Source: Planctomycetota bacterium (GTDB lineage: Bacteria > Planctomycetota > MHYJ01 > JACPTZ01). Taken from it: a stretch of DNA of 64,000 nt. Below, one piece after another: positions 1-7,350 of the stretch. Position 1 is the first letter of the stretch, and each line of letters opens with the position of its first letter. The translations under genes and the position numbers were made by a program. The stretch spans positions 124,001 through 188,000 of the forward strand of contig JACPTZ010000091.1 of the NCBI GenBank assembly GCA_016192525.1, read 5' to 3'. The notes beneath the pieces are model-generated. The model was not told where the DNA came from. It was given only the letters and a program-made list of their open reading frames with translations, and made no database searches.

Positions 1-474
1 CGCGGTCAATCCCACCCGCTCCAGCCACTCCGCCACCTTCGCGATGCACGCGGATCGGTCTTTCACCCGCACCGACAACACGAGTTCCAGGTGCTGCCGG
101 GCGGTCTTCTGCGGCCAGAGTGCGCCGTGCTGGAAGACCATCCCAGCGCCGCGGCGCTCGGGCGGAACGGGGACCCGTCGTCCACGTCCCCAGGGCGGGG
201 GCGGAGAGTTCTGTTGTTCCCCTCCCCCCGCAGGGGGGAGGGCAGGGAGAGGGGTGCGCTCCGGTCCGGAAGAACTGCTCCAGCACTCCTCCCCCCACCG
301 CACGCTCCCCCCGTCCGGCTCCTCCAGTCCCGCGACGCACCGCAGGAGCGTCGTCTTCCCCCCCCCGGACGGGCCGATGAGCACGGTGCAGGTGCCAGGC
401 GCGACCGAGAGCGAAACATCGCTCAGGGCGGGAACAGCGCCGTAGGACTTCCGGACATGATCGAGGGCCAGCAT
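1..474 (-). CDS. ABC transporter ATP-binding protein (3' part beyond the window)
   Basis: The nucleotide-binding subunit of an ABC importer or exporter would hydrolyse ATP at the inner face of the membrane to drive transport. The visible 158 codons start at the ATG at 474 and show a Walker A motif (GPSGGGKTT) near residues 37-45 and a Q-loop region (VFQHGALWPQK) near residues 116-126. The signature and Walker B motifs lie outside the window. Between Walker A and the Q-loop is an unusual stretch rich in Pro and Gly, about residues 60-95, encoded by a palindromic repeat that also occurs in intergenic DNA elsewhere in this window. The substrate cannot be inferred because no permease is visible. 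The family call is solid; the subfamily is unknown. Confidence 0.85.
   Translation of the reverse strand, partial: MLALDHVRKSYGAVPALSDVSLSVAPGTCTVLIGPSGGGKTTLLRCVAGLEEPDGGSVRWGEECWSSSSGPERTPLPALPPAGGGEQQNSPPPPWGRGRRVPVPPERRGAGMVFQHGALWPQKTARQHLELVLSVRVKDRSACIAKVAEWLERVGLTA
211..255. repeat. Palindromic repeat inserted in frame in the ABC ATPase gene
   Basis: The sequence reads CTGTTGTTCC, then a C-tract/G-tract palindrome, then GGGCAGGGAGAGG. A near copy lies between rpsF and ssb at 52161-52204, and related C/G-tract units occur at 12196-12236 and 59459-59500. Here it is translated as part of the ATPase without breaking the frame. Confidence 0.7.
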
Positions 475-627
475 GGCGCGCGGCATGGTAGCGCGGCGGA
501 CGCGTCCGGGCCAAGCATTCGGACGAACTGTCACCGCGCCTTTCGGGATTCGAGGTCGATCCCGACCCGCCCGCCGACCAGTGGATTCTGGCCAGAGCCC
601 GGTCCCCATCGTAGAATCGCCCCCGCC

Positions 628-1308
628 ATGACCCTCCCCCCCCTCTCCATCGACCCGGACATCGCCCGCGCCTCCACCCTCCCCGCCGAGGTGTACCGGG
701 ATCCGCGGTACTTCGACCTTGCCCGCGAGCGGGTCTTCACGCGCACGTGGCAGTTCCTGGGCGAGGTCGGCGTCCTCACGGAATCCGGGTCGGTCGCCCC
801 GTTCACGCTCCTCGAAGGTCTCCTGAACGAGCCGATCCTCCTCACGCGCGACGCGGCCGGGGAGATCCGCGCGCTCTCCATCGTCTGTACCCACCGGGGA
901 AACGTCCTCGCCGAGGCGCCATGCAGGACGCCGGCGATGCGATGCCGATATCACGGCCGGAAGATCGCGGGGTACTACTACTGGCTCTTCCCGAACACGA
1001 TGTTCAACTTCTACCCGTGGGGAATCTCGATCAACCTCGTCCAGCCGCTCGCGCCGGACCGGACGCGGGTGCGCTATCTCGCGTACGTGGGGGACCGGTC
1101 CCGGCTCGGAAAGGGGGCGGGCGGGTCGCTCGACCGGGTGGAGCGGGAGGACGAGGCGATCGTGGAACGGGTGCAGCAGGGGATCGCCTCGCGCTTCTAC
1201 GGGCGCGGCCGCTACTCGCCGCGGCACGAACGCGGGGTGCACCACTTCCACCGGCTGCTGGCGAGGTTTCTGACCGAAGCGCCGGAAGTCCCGGCCCGCA
1301 CCCTGTAG
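628..1308 (+). CDS. Rieske ring-hydroxylating oxygenase alpha subunit, internally deleted
   Basis: The 226-residue product starts like a Rieske non-heme iron oxygenase. It has the [2Fe-2S] ligand pattern CTH (about residue 87) then CRYH (about residue 107). It ends like the C-terminal part of the catalytic domain (GYYYWLFPNTMFNFYPWG, then VHHFHRLLARF). The family is usually about 350-450 residues. Here the sequence jumps from YHGR straight to the YYYWLF motif, so roughly 150 residues that normally hold the mononuclear iron ligands (two His, one Asp) are missing while the frame stays open. It may keep the Rieske cluster but should lack oxygenase activity. A TAGAAT box at 612-617 sits 10 nt before the ATG. 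It is best regarded as a decayed gene unless expression is shown. Confidence 0.75.
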   Translation: MTLPPLSIDPDIARASTLPAEVYRDPRYFDLARERVFTRTWQFLGEVGVLTESGSVAPFTLLEGLLNEPILLTRDAAGEIRALSIVCTHRGNVLAEAPCRTPAMRCRYHGRKIAGYYYWLFPNTMFNFYPWGISINLVQPLAPDRTRVRYLAYVGDRSRLGKGAGGSLDRVEREDEAIVERVQQGIASRFYGRGRYSPRHERGVHHFHRLLARFLTEAPEVPARTL

Positions 1309-1415
1309 CAGTCGCCGAGCCCCCACACGGAGTCGTTTCACATCGACGTTGACATCCGGGGCCGCGGGGCTTCATACTGCCGGTCGACACGGGGCGCGAG
1401 AAAGGAGAGCGGTCC

Positions 1416-2369
1416 ATGGACACTCGACACGGGGCGGGATTCGTCTTCCTCCTGGTCTTCGGGGCGGGCACCGCCGTTCGGGCGGAGGACGACCTCAAGA
1501 CGGAGATCGCCAGCTTCAAGCAGGAACTCGACGGCCTGCAGTCGATGCTGACCGATCCCGCGGCCCACCTCGACCGTCTGACCCGACTCAAACAGCAATT
1601 CCTCGCGCTTGATGCGAGACCGGATCTGGACCGGGGGTCGACCAACTCCTGGCGACTCTCGCAGGAGATCGGCAAGATCGAGGCCGCCTTCGGGGAGTAT
1701 GACTCCGCCGTTCGCCGATACCGGGAACTTCTCGGCCGGTTGACCGACAAGGAATGGGTGCCGGGGACCGTCTGGTTCCTCTGGAAGTACGCGGTCAGAT
1801 CTGGTGATCCGAAGTTGCTGAAGGAAGTCGCCGCCACCGTCATCGAGAAAGACCCTGAGGGGCCGATGGCCACGCGGCTCGTCCGGGAGAAGGGCCCGCC
1901 CTACGCCGGCCTCATCGGCAAACCGGCCAAGCGGCTGGCGGGCAAAGACGTCGGCGGTCGCGCCGTGAATCTGGGCGCGATGAAGGGCAAGCTGGTGATC
2001 GTGCACTTCTGGGGCACGTGGTGAGGGGCCTGCACCCGGGAATTCCCGGATCTTGTGCAGTTGCACAAGAAGCTGGAAGCGAAGAAGGACGTGGTCCTGG
2101 TCACCGTGAACTGCGGGGAACCGCGGGCCACCCTGGACGCCTACCTGAAATCCCAGGGGGGGGAGGGAATGCTGACGCTCCATGACGAGAAGGGCGTCCT
2201 CGCCCGGGCGTGGGGAGTGGCGGCCTACCCGTCCAACTTCATCATCGACGAGACCGGAGTCGTGCGCTCGGCCGGGAATTCGGAATTCGACCTGGACCTC
2301 CTCGGCGACCTCATCGGGGATTTCGAGGTCCGTCAGTCCCGCAAGGAGGCCGAGAAGGAGAAGAAGTAG
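1416..2369 (+). CDS. Secreted TlpA-like thioredoxin, candidate selenoprotein (TGA read as Sec203)
   Basis: The reading frame 1416-2369 is interrupted only by TGA at 2022-2024. Read through, it gives 317 residues: a Sec signal peptide (about residues 1-24, cleavage near VRA), a helical region, then a TlpA/thioredoxin domain. The TGA falls exactly at the first cysteine of the redox motif (HFWGTW-x-GAC, residues 203-206). The thioredoxin fold continues afterwards with the cis-proline motif AYPS (Pro272). This is the pattern of UxxC thioredoxin-like selenoproteins, in which Sec replaces the nucleophilic Cys. A stem-loop starts six bases after the TGA. The start has a good Shine-Dalgarno sequence (AAGGAG at 1402-1407). 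If TGA is a true stop, the product is a 202-residue protein without active site, and 2055-2369 would be a fragment. Confidence 0.7.
2030..2060 (+). promoter_or_regulatory. Candidate SECIS-like stem-loop after the TGA codon
   Basis: CTGCAC (2030-2035) can pair with GTGCAG (2055-2060). Inside this stem lies the perfect palindrome CCGGGAATTCCCGG (2036-2049), giving an apical loop about 16 nt after the TGA with G at its first position. An alternative hairpin, CTTGTGCA/TGCACAAG (2052-2069), has GT in its loop. Both fit the loose bacterial SECIS description, but no folding was computed. Confidence 0.45.
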
Positions 2370-2510
2370 CGCCGGAGCCGGTGAGGGCCGTCACTACGGC
2401 TCTTCCACCGTCCACTTCCCGTAGATCACACCCTTCTCGGGCGAGCGCCCCGGAACCTGCTCCGAGCGGCGCCGGGAGTCCAGCAAGATTGACGGGGGCG
2501 GGCCGCGACG

Positions 2511-3686
2511 TCAAACATCTTTGCGGTCCGGCGGGTCTCCTCCTTCGTCCACGGGGGCCGTCACCAGCGCGTGCACCATCTCCCGGAGCCAGTCCACTTC
2601 CTCGCTCGAACAGCCGACCCCGAATTCGAGCGACTGCTCCCCGGCGCGGGCGTGAACCGCCCAGCCGGGACGGAGCATGGTCCGGGCCGGCGCCAGTTCA
2701 GACCGGCCGGTCCTCAGATCCTCGATCGCACCGGCCGCCAGTTCGATCTCGGTGCGGAGCAGGAGGTGCCGCCGTTCCAGCCGGAGGCGACGGGGAGACG
2801 CGATGACCCGCTCGCGGATCCGGGTGGTCCCCGGGATGAGCCACGTCCCGACCCCGGCCACCCCCAGGGCCAGCGCGAGTGTGAACACGCTCAGAACGAG
2901 ATCGCTCGGGGAGGGTCCTCCGGAGGGGGATCGGGACAGGATCACTCCGATCCCTGCCAGCAGACCACCTCCGACGAAGACCGCCACGGCCAACGCCAGC
3001 CGGTGGGTCCAGCGATATCCCCTCGAGGGGATGTCGAACACGACCTCGTCCCCCTCCACCTCGTACCCGATCCGGCTGTCCTCCGGCTGGGATGGAAACT
3101 CGCGCTCCCCCGCGCGCCCGGAGGCGCGCTCGCGAAGCGGAACTCCAATCTCGTCCGCCCGGAGATCGACCGGCGCGGACCCGGTGGCGTCCCGGAACAT
3201 CGCGCCGAGAAACCGGGCGACGACGACCGCCTTGTCGCGAGCGGCCTTGTGCTCATCAAGGCTGACCAGGACTACCTCTCCGTGGCGGGTCGGCAGCCGC
3301 ACGCGGAAGCGCGTGTGCGTGCCGTGGCCGGTGAACACCTCATGTTTAGAAAGGGTGACCGGGGCCTCGTCCTTTACGAGTGTGGTCCGGAACGGGACGG
3401 CGACGAGCAGGTTCCACTCCTTGCGCACGGTCCGACGCGTGCGATCGATGATCACGCGGCTCGGGCTCCGTCCGATGGCCGCGCCTCCAACGACGGCCGC
3501 GATGCCGAAGAGGATCACCTTGATGTTCTTGGAGCGGATGGCCTTTCGCGTCGAGGCCGAGGGAACAAGCGCCAGCGCGATCAGGCCGATGCCGAGGAGG
3601 AGAAGCGCCGCCCCGGTGAGGGCGGAGTGACCGCCGTAGCGGAGAAACTCCATCTGGTCGGGGTCGGGGGAGTCGGGGGATTTCAT
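2511..3686 (-). CDS. Hypothetical membrane protein, paralogue of the gene at 4406-5593
   Basis: The 391-residue protein has two N-terminal hydrophobic segments (about residues 22-42 and 55-75), a soluble middle part, a second membrane pair (about residues 230-290) and a C-terminal soluble domain ending in SSEEVDWLREMVHALVTAP. I recognise no catalytic motif or named family. The neighbour at 4406-5593 shares the layout: a central conserved line (SRIGYEVEGDEVVFDIPSRG here, SRIEWEVQEDEVVFDLPPRG there), the second membrane pair, then the C-terminal EFGxGxSxEExxWxRxM motif. The two flank a GNAT gene on the same strand, suggesting local duplication. The role is unknown; a membrane-anchored PH-like or stress-related protein is possible but unsupported. 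Confidence 0.75.
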   Translation of the reverse strand: MKSPDSPDPDQMEFLRYGGHSALTGAALLLLGIGLIALALVPSASTRKAIRSKNIKVILFGIAAVVGGAAIGRSPSRVIIDRTRRTVRKEWNLLVAVPFRTTLVKDEAPVTLSKHEVFTGHGTHTRFRVRLPTRHGEVVLVSLDEHKAARDKAVVVARFLGAMFRDATGSAPVDLRADEIGVPLRERASGRAGEREFPSQPEDSRIGYEVEGDEVVFDIPSRGYRWTHRLALAVAVFVGGGLLAGIGVILSRSPSGGPSPSDLVLSVFTLALALGVAGVGTWLIPGTTRIRERVIASPRRLRLERRHLLLRTEIELAAGAIEDLRTGRSELAPARTMLRPGWAVHARAGEQSLEFGVGCSSEEVDWLREMVHALVTAPVDEGGDPPDRKDV

Positions 3687-3755
3687 GGCCCGGCGGTCCT
3701 CGGGAACTCCGGAAGCCTATCTCCCGGCCGCGCGTTGTCCAAGAGGAAACCGCCG

Positions 3756-4409
3756 TCAGACGCCGTCGAAGACGGGCGGATACCTCACGGTCCCGCGCAC
3801 GCCGTCGAGGGCGCCGGGGAACAATTCGAGCGCCATGAAGACTTCGTCACGGACCAGGAAGGGCGGCTCGATCCCGAGCGGGCGGGCGGGGCGAAACCCG
3901 AAGCGCGGATAATACTCCGGATGACCCAGCACGATGACGATCCGGTGCCCGAGTGCGCTGGCGCGGTCGAGCCCGGCCCGCACGAGGTCGGAGCCGATGC
4001 CCCGCCGCTGAAACCCCGGCCTCACGGCCATGGGGGCGAGGGCCAGGGCGGGGTGCACACCGGCCGCAGGGGCGGGGACCGACCGGTCGTCGGCGGCCCT
4101 CTCGTCGGTCCCCACGGCATGGTTCGACAACGGTGGTGTCCCTTCCTGCAACGACGAGGTCGGGACCCGCCCGGCCGGCGTGGTCGGGACCCGTCCGCCG
4201 GACCGGAGTTCGATCCCGATCGGACTGAGCAGGATGTGCCCGACGACCTGCCCCTCCTCCTCCGCCACAAGCGAGAGCCTCGGGTCGAAGCCCGGCCCGC
4301 GCCGGATCGCTTCCACGAGCCGCCCCTCATTCTCCTGCCCGAAGGCGAGGCGATTGACTTCCGCGATGGCGGGCGCATCGGATGGGATCTCGGGCCGGAC
4401 ACTGGTCAT
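3756..4409 (-). CDS. GNAT N-acetyltransferase, YhbS-like, with in-frame repeat insertion
   Basis: This predicted acetyl-CoA-dependent N-acyltransferase of the YhbS type has unknown substrate. The N-terminal half (DAPAIAEVNRLAFG, LVAEEEGQVVGHILLSP) and the acetyl-CoA-binding segment APMAVRPGFQRRGIGSDLV (about residues 125-143) are typical, as is the later HPEYYPRFGFRPA. At 217 residues it is longer than the usual 165-175. The excess is about residues 69-119, rich in Gly, Pro, Ala and Arg, translated from a dispersed inverted-repeat element (4069-4174) that elsewhere in the window is intergenic. The insertion lies in the loop just before the cofactor-binding strand, so the fold could survive. 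The start ATG overlaps the stop of the upstream gene (4406-4409), indicating co-transcription. Confidence 0.85.
   Translation of the reverse strand: MTSVRPEIPSDAPAIAEVNRLAFGQENEGRLVEAIRRGPGFDPRLSLVAEEEGQVVGHILLSPIGIELRSGGRVPTTPAGRVPTSSLQEGTPPLSNHAVGTDERAADDRSVPAPAAGVHPALALAPMAVRPGFQRRGIGSDLVRAGLDRASALGHRIVIVLGHPEYYPRFGFRPARPLGIEPPFLVRDEVFMALELFPGALDGVRGTVRYPPVFDGV
4069..4174. repeat. Dispersed inverted-repeat element (copy 1 of 3), inside the GNAT gene
   Basis: The ends are related to GGCGGGTSCCGACC and its reverse complement. Similar elements lie at 49021-49125 and 51001-51104, both intergenic. All three share the internal run TGCAACGAYGAGGTCGGGACC near the right end (with one variation in copy 2). 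Confidence 0.65.
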
Positions 4410-5593
4410 GGGGCCAGCGTGGATCCTGGAGGAGCACTTGCAGGCGAAGGGATGGTGATTGCGGCGTCACTCTGCGCGCGAGGCAGCGGGGCCCTGACGA
4501 GGAGTTCGATCAGGTCGCGAACCCACTGCAGCTCCTCGCGGGAATAGCCCAGCCCGAATTCGAGTGTCTTTCGGTCGTCCGCCGCATGGACGATCAAGTT
4601 CGGCGAGACGATGAACCGAGAAAACTCCCGATTCGTCGGCACGACCACGAGTTCATCCAGTTCGCCCTCGATCCTCGAACTCCAGACTCTGATCGAGCCC
4701 AGCCGACGTTCGAGCCGCACCCCCCGATGCGAAGCCGCCACGCGTTCACGACATGCCAACGAACGCATGGCTGCGAGGAAGAGGCTCATGAAGCCGAGGC
4801 CGCCCACGAACGCCAACAACCAGAACAGGAGCATCCCGTCCGGCCTCTCAAACTCCCCCCTCGACCGAAGCCAGAGATCGTGGGCTAGATGAGCGATGGC
4901 GAGCATCAGGGCCACGCCCATCAGCAGCCGCCAGTTCAGCCCTCGGGGGGGCAGGTCGAACACGACTTCATCTTCCTGAACTTCCCATTCGATGCGACTG
5001 TTGAGGGGTTCGGGAGGAAGTTCGGGCGGGCCCCCACCCGCCGCGACCCGATCCCGCAGCGGCAGATCCAGTGTACTTGCAGGTCGATCGATGAGTTCCC
5101 CGCTGCTGAGGTCCCTGATGCCGATCCCCGCAAATCGTGCGATCCTCCTCGCGCGGCGTCTCGCCCTTGTGTAGAACCAGCAGAGTCCCAGATCGATCGA
5201 CTGACGGCCGGCCAAGTGGAGCGAGAACAGCGGGCCCCCCAAGTCGAGCGCGCCGCCGTTCGCGGATAGAATCTCAACCCTGTCGTAATCGTCCATCCGG
5301 CGCACGGTCGATCCAAATCGGACGAAGAAACGTCGGTAGGTGACAACGGTGCGCGTTCGACGGTCGAGCACCGCTGCGTCGTAGCAAAGGAGGGAGGCAG
5401 ACGCCCAAAGAAGGACGAGCGCCGCAGCGACACGTGCGACGGTCCCCCACCCTCCGGAGAGGATGGGATCGCTGAGGTCTGCGCCCTGCGACAAGGCCTT
5501 GGCCGCCAGGCCAAGGAAGAACGCGAACAGTACGACCACCGTGAGATGGAGCGGCTCAGTGCGCCTGATTTCCATTCGTTCAGGGTTGTTCAT
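4406..5593 (-). CDS. Hypothetical membrane protein, paralogue of the gene at 2511-3686
   Basis: The 395-residue protein has N-terminal membrane segments (about residues 15-38 and 50-72), a soluble region, a central conserved line (SRIEWEVQEDEVVFDLPPRG), a second membrane pair (about residues 222-290) and a C-terminal soluble domain ending in a motif shared with its paralogue (EFGLGYSREELQWVRDL). No enzyme motif is visible. It is the first gene of a short minus-strand operon: its stop overlaps the GNAT start by four bases, and the paralogue follows GNAT. The duplication looks old, because identity is restricted to the conserved lines. Function is unknown. Confidence 0.75.
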   Translation of the reverse strand: MNNPERMEIRRTEPLHLTVVVLFAFFLGLAAKALSQGADLSDPILSGGWGTVARVAAALVLLWASASLLCYDAAVLDRRTRTVVTYRRFFVRFGSTVRRMDDYDRVEILSANGGALDLGGPLFSLHLAGRQSIDLGLCWFYTRARRRARRIARFAGIGIRDLSSGELIDRPASTLDLPLRDRVAAGGGPPELPPEPLNSRIEWEVQEDEVVFDLPPRGLNWRLLMGVALMLAIAHLAHDLWLRSRGEFERPDGMLLFWLLAFVGGLGFMSLFLAAMRSLACRERVAASHRGVRLERRLGSIRVWSSRIEGELDELVVVPTNREFSRFIVSPNLIVHAADDRKTLEFGLGYSREELQWVRDLIELLVRAPLPRAQSDAAITIPSPASAPPGSTLAP

Positions 5594-5740
5594 CGTCCCC
5601 GCCGGACTCCAAGCAGGCCATGTCCAGTATGTCGGGATGGAGAATCCGGGTCAAGGGCCGGCTGCTTTCTCAAGACCGACCCTCCCCCCGAAGATCGCCG
5701 CCGCCTTCAGAGGTCGGGGCACGGTGCCGACGATTCTCCC

Positions 5741-5781
5741 TTGCAATTCACGCCATGAATGATTATCATTCACGGCATGAA
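5741..5781 (+). promoter_or_regulatory. Promoter with overlapping long palindromic operator before the DUF4143 ATPase
   Basis: TTGCAA (5741-5746), a 17-bp spacer and TATCAT (5764-5769) form a sigma-70-type promoter. A 35-bp imperfect palindrome (5747-5781, core TGAATGAT-T-ATCATTCA at 5756-5772) covers the -10 box and the start codon. The predicted transcription start is at or next to the ATG at 5777, so the mRNA would be leaderless and could be repressed by a dimer bound here. Confidence 0.6.
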
Positions 5782-7045
5782 TTCACTTGTACCCCCTGCC
5801 CTCCTCCCCCGCCTCCTGGCGCCGCGGGTGCGGACCATGATGAAGACCTTCCCGGTGGTCGCCGTCACCGGCCCGCGACAGGCGGGAAAGACCACTCTCG
5901 TCAGGAGCCTCCCCCTCGCAGATTCGCGGCGGTATGTGACGTTCGACGATCTCGAATCCCTGGATCGCGCCCGACGTGACCCGCACGGGCTTGTCGAGGG
6001 CGGGGAGCCGCTGACTCTCGACGAGGTGCAGCGGGTGCCCGACCTTCTTCTGGCGATCAAGATGGCCGTAGACACCCGCCGGAGACCGGGACAGTTCCTA
6101 CTGACCGGATCGGCCAACCTGCTCCTCATGCGACAGATCGCCGAGAGCCTCACCGGGAGGGCCGTCTACCTCCATCTCTGGCCTCTGACGGAGTCTGAGA
6201 AGAAAGGACAACCGGACCCCGGACCCTGGAGCGAATTGCTGACCGCCGAGGATGCGACGGCGGCCCTCACTCTCCTGAGGAAACGCTCCAGCCATGAAGG
6301 AAAGAAGGAGACTCACATCCTGACCGGAGGCTACCCCCGCGCAGCCCTCGCCGACGATGACGCGAGCCGAACCGCCTGGTTCGATGGATACGTCACGACC
6401 TACCTGGAGAGGGACCTTCGCGAGGTATCGGCGATCTCCGCGCTTCCCGACTTTCGCCGTCTGATGGGGCTGGCGGCCCACCGCGTGGGTCAGATTCTCA
6501 ATCAGGCGGAATTGGGGAGGGATGCCGCCCTGCCCCAACCGACGGCGCACCGGTACCTGAACCTCCTCGAGACGACCTTCCAGATCGTCCGGATCCCCCC
6601 CTACGCGTCGCGGGGCACGAAGCGGCTCGTGAAGGCCCCGAAGGTCTACTGGTGCGACCCCGGCCTGGCGGCTCATCTGGCGGGACTCCCGACGGCGGCG
6701 GCTGTCCGGTCGAGCTCGATCTATGGCGCCCTCGTGGAGAATCACGTCCTCCTGCACCTTCTCGCGTGGCGCGAAACCGCCACTCCGCGTCCGCAGATCC
6801 TCCACTGGAGGAACGCGTCCGGGGCAGAGGTGGACTTCCTCATCGAGGCCTTCCCACGGCTCCTGCCCGTGGAAGTCAAGGCCACGCGAAGGCTGAGTTC
6901 CGCGGATGGCAGATCGATGGAGGCGTTCTTCGCCGAGCATGGGCGATCCTCCCCGTTCGGACTCATTCTCCACGACGGCCTCGAGGCCTATCGCTTCTCC
7001 CCGCGAATCGTCGCTGCCCCCTTCTCCCTGCTGTTCGGCGCCTGA
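5777..7045 (+). CDS. AAA ATPase with C-terminal DUF4143 nuclease-like domain
   Basis: The protein carries an AAA domain with Walker A (GPRQAGKTT), Walker B (LTLDEVQRVP) and a sensor segment (QFLLTGSANLLLM). A DUF4143 domain follows, whose end has a PD-(D/E)XK-like pattern (GAEVDFLIEAF, then LPVEVKAT). Such proteins are common, often solitary, horizontally mobile genes of uncertain role and are sometimes found near toxin-antitoxin loci. The ATG at 5777 is chosen over 5759 because the promoter -10 box and operator overlap 5759 and no Shine-Dalgarno sequence precedes either. A broken relative of this family lies at 57963-58470, and winged-helix fragments of a different ATPase family occur at 21.6-23.0 kb. 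The family call is firm. Confidence 0.88.
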   Translation: MNSLVPPALLPRLLAPRVRTMMKTFPVVAVTGPRQAGKTTLVRSLPLADSRRYVTFDDLESLDRARRDPHGLVEGGEPLTLDEVQRVPDLLLAIKMAVDTRRRPGQFLLTGSANLLLMRQIAESLTGRAVYLHLWPLTESEKKGQPDPGPWSELLTAEDATAALTLLRKRSSHEGKKETHILTGGYPRAALADDDASRTAWFDGYVTTYLERDLREVSAISALPDFRRLMGLAAHRVGQILNQAELGRDAALPQPTAHRYLNLLETTFQIVRIPPYASRGTKRLVKAPKVYWCDPGLAAHLAGLPTAAAVRSSSIYGALVENHVLLHLLAWRETATPRPQILHWRNASGAEVDFLIEAFPRLLPVEVKATRRLSSADGRSMEAFFAEHGRSSPFGLILHDGLEAYRFSPRIVAAPFSLLFGA

Positions 7046-7058
7046 ACCCGATCCGTTC

Positions 7059-7224
7059 TCAAGTGCGCCCACACTTTGGCTGTCATCCTGAGCGAAGCGG
7101 CCCGCAGGGCCGCGAAGCGAAGGATCGCCAGCCTGAGTGGGTCTCGGCTTCAGGGCTGGTAATCCTTCGCCTCGCCCTGCGGGCGAGGCTCAGGATGACA
7201 GGTCAAAACGTGGGCGTACTTGAG
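7059..7224. mobile_element. MITE-like palindromic element with target-site duplication (family R1, copy 1)
   Basis: The 166-bp element has long inverted ends (CTCAAGTRCGCCCAC, then TGTCATCCTGAGC). It is flanked by the direct repeat CCGATCCGTTC at 7048-7058 and 7225-7235. It fills most of the gap between the ATPase gene and fabH and codes for nothing. Related copies lie at 29915-30002 (truncated), 44985-45184, 48543-48721 and 54276-54404. Confidence 0.75.
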
Positions 7225-7350
7225 CCGATCCGTTCCCTTGCCGCCTCCGCCGGACGGGACGTAGAATGCTCCTCCGCCGCCGCGCGCGGGTGAGCCGCCG
7301 CCCCCCGCACGGGCGGGCAAGCCGCCCGTGCCACCCAGGAGTGCACCCCC

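Noticed and set aside
5756-5772. Fur-box reading of TGAATGAT-T-ATCATTCA
   Set aside because: It resembles a Fur site, but the palindrome extends far beyond the 19-bp box and covers the promoter of a self-regulated-looking gene. No iron gene is nearby.
7059-7224. R1 element as a rho-independent terminator
   Set aside because: It is far larger than a terminator, lacks a T-run, has target duplications and recurs in several unrelated gaps.
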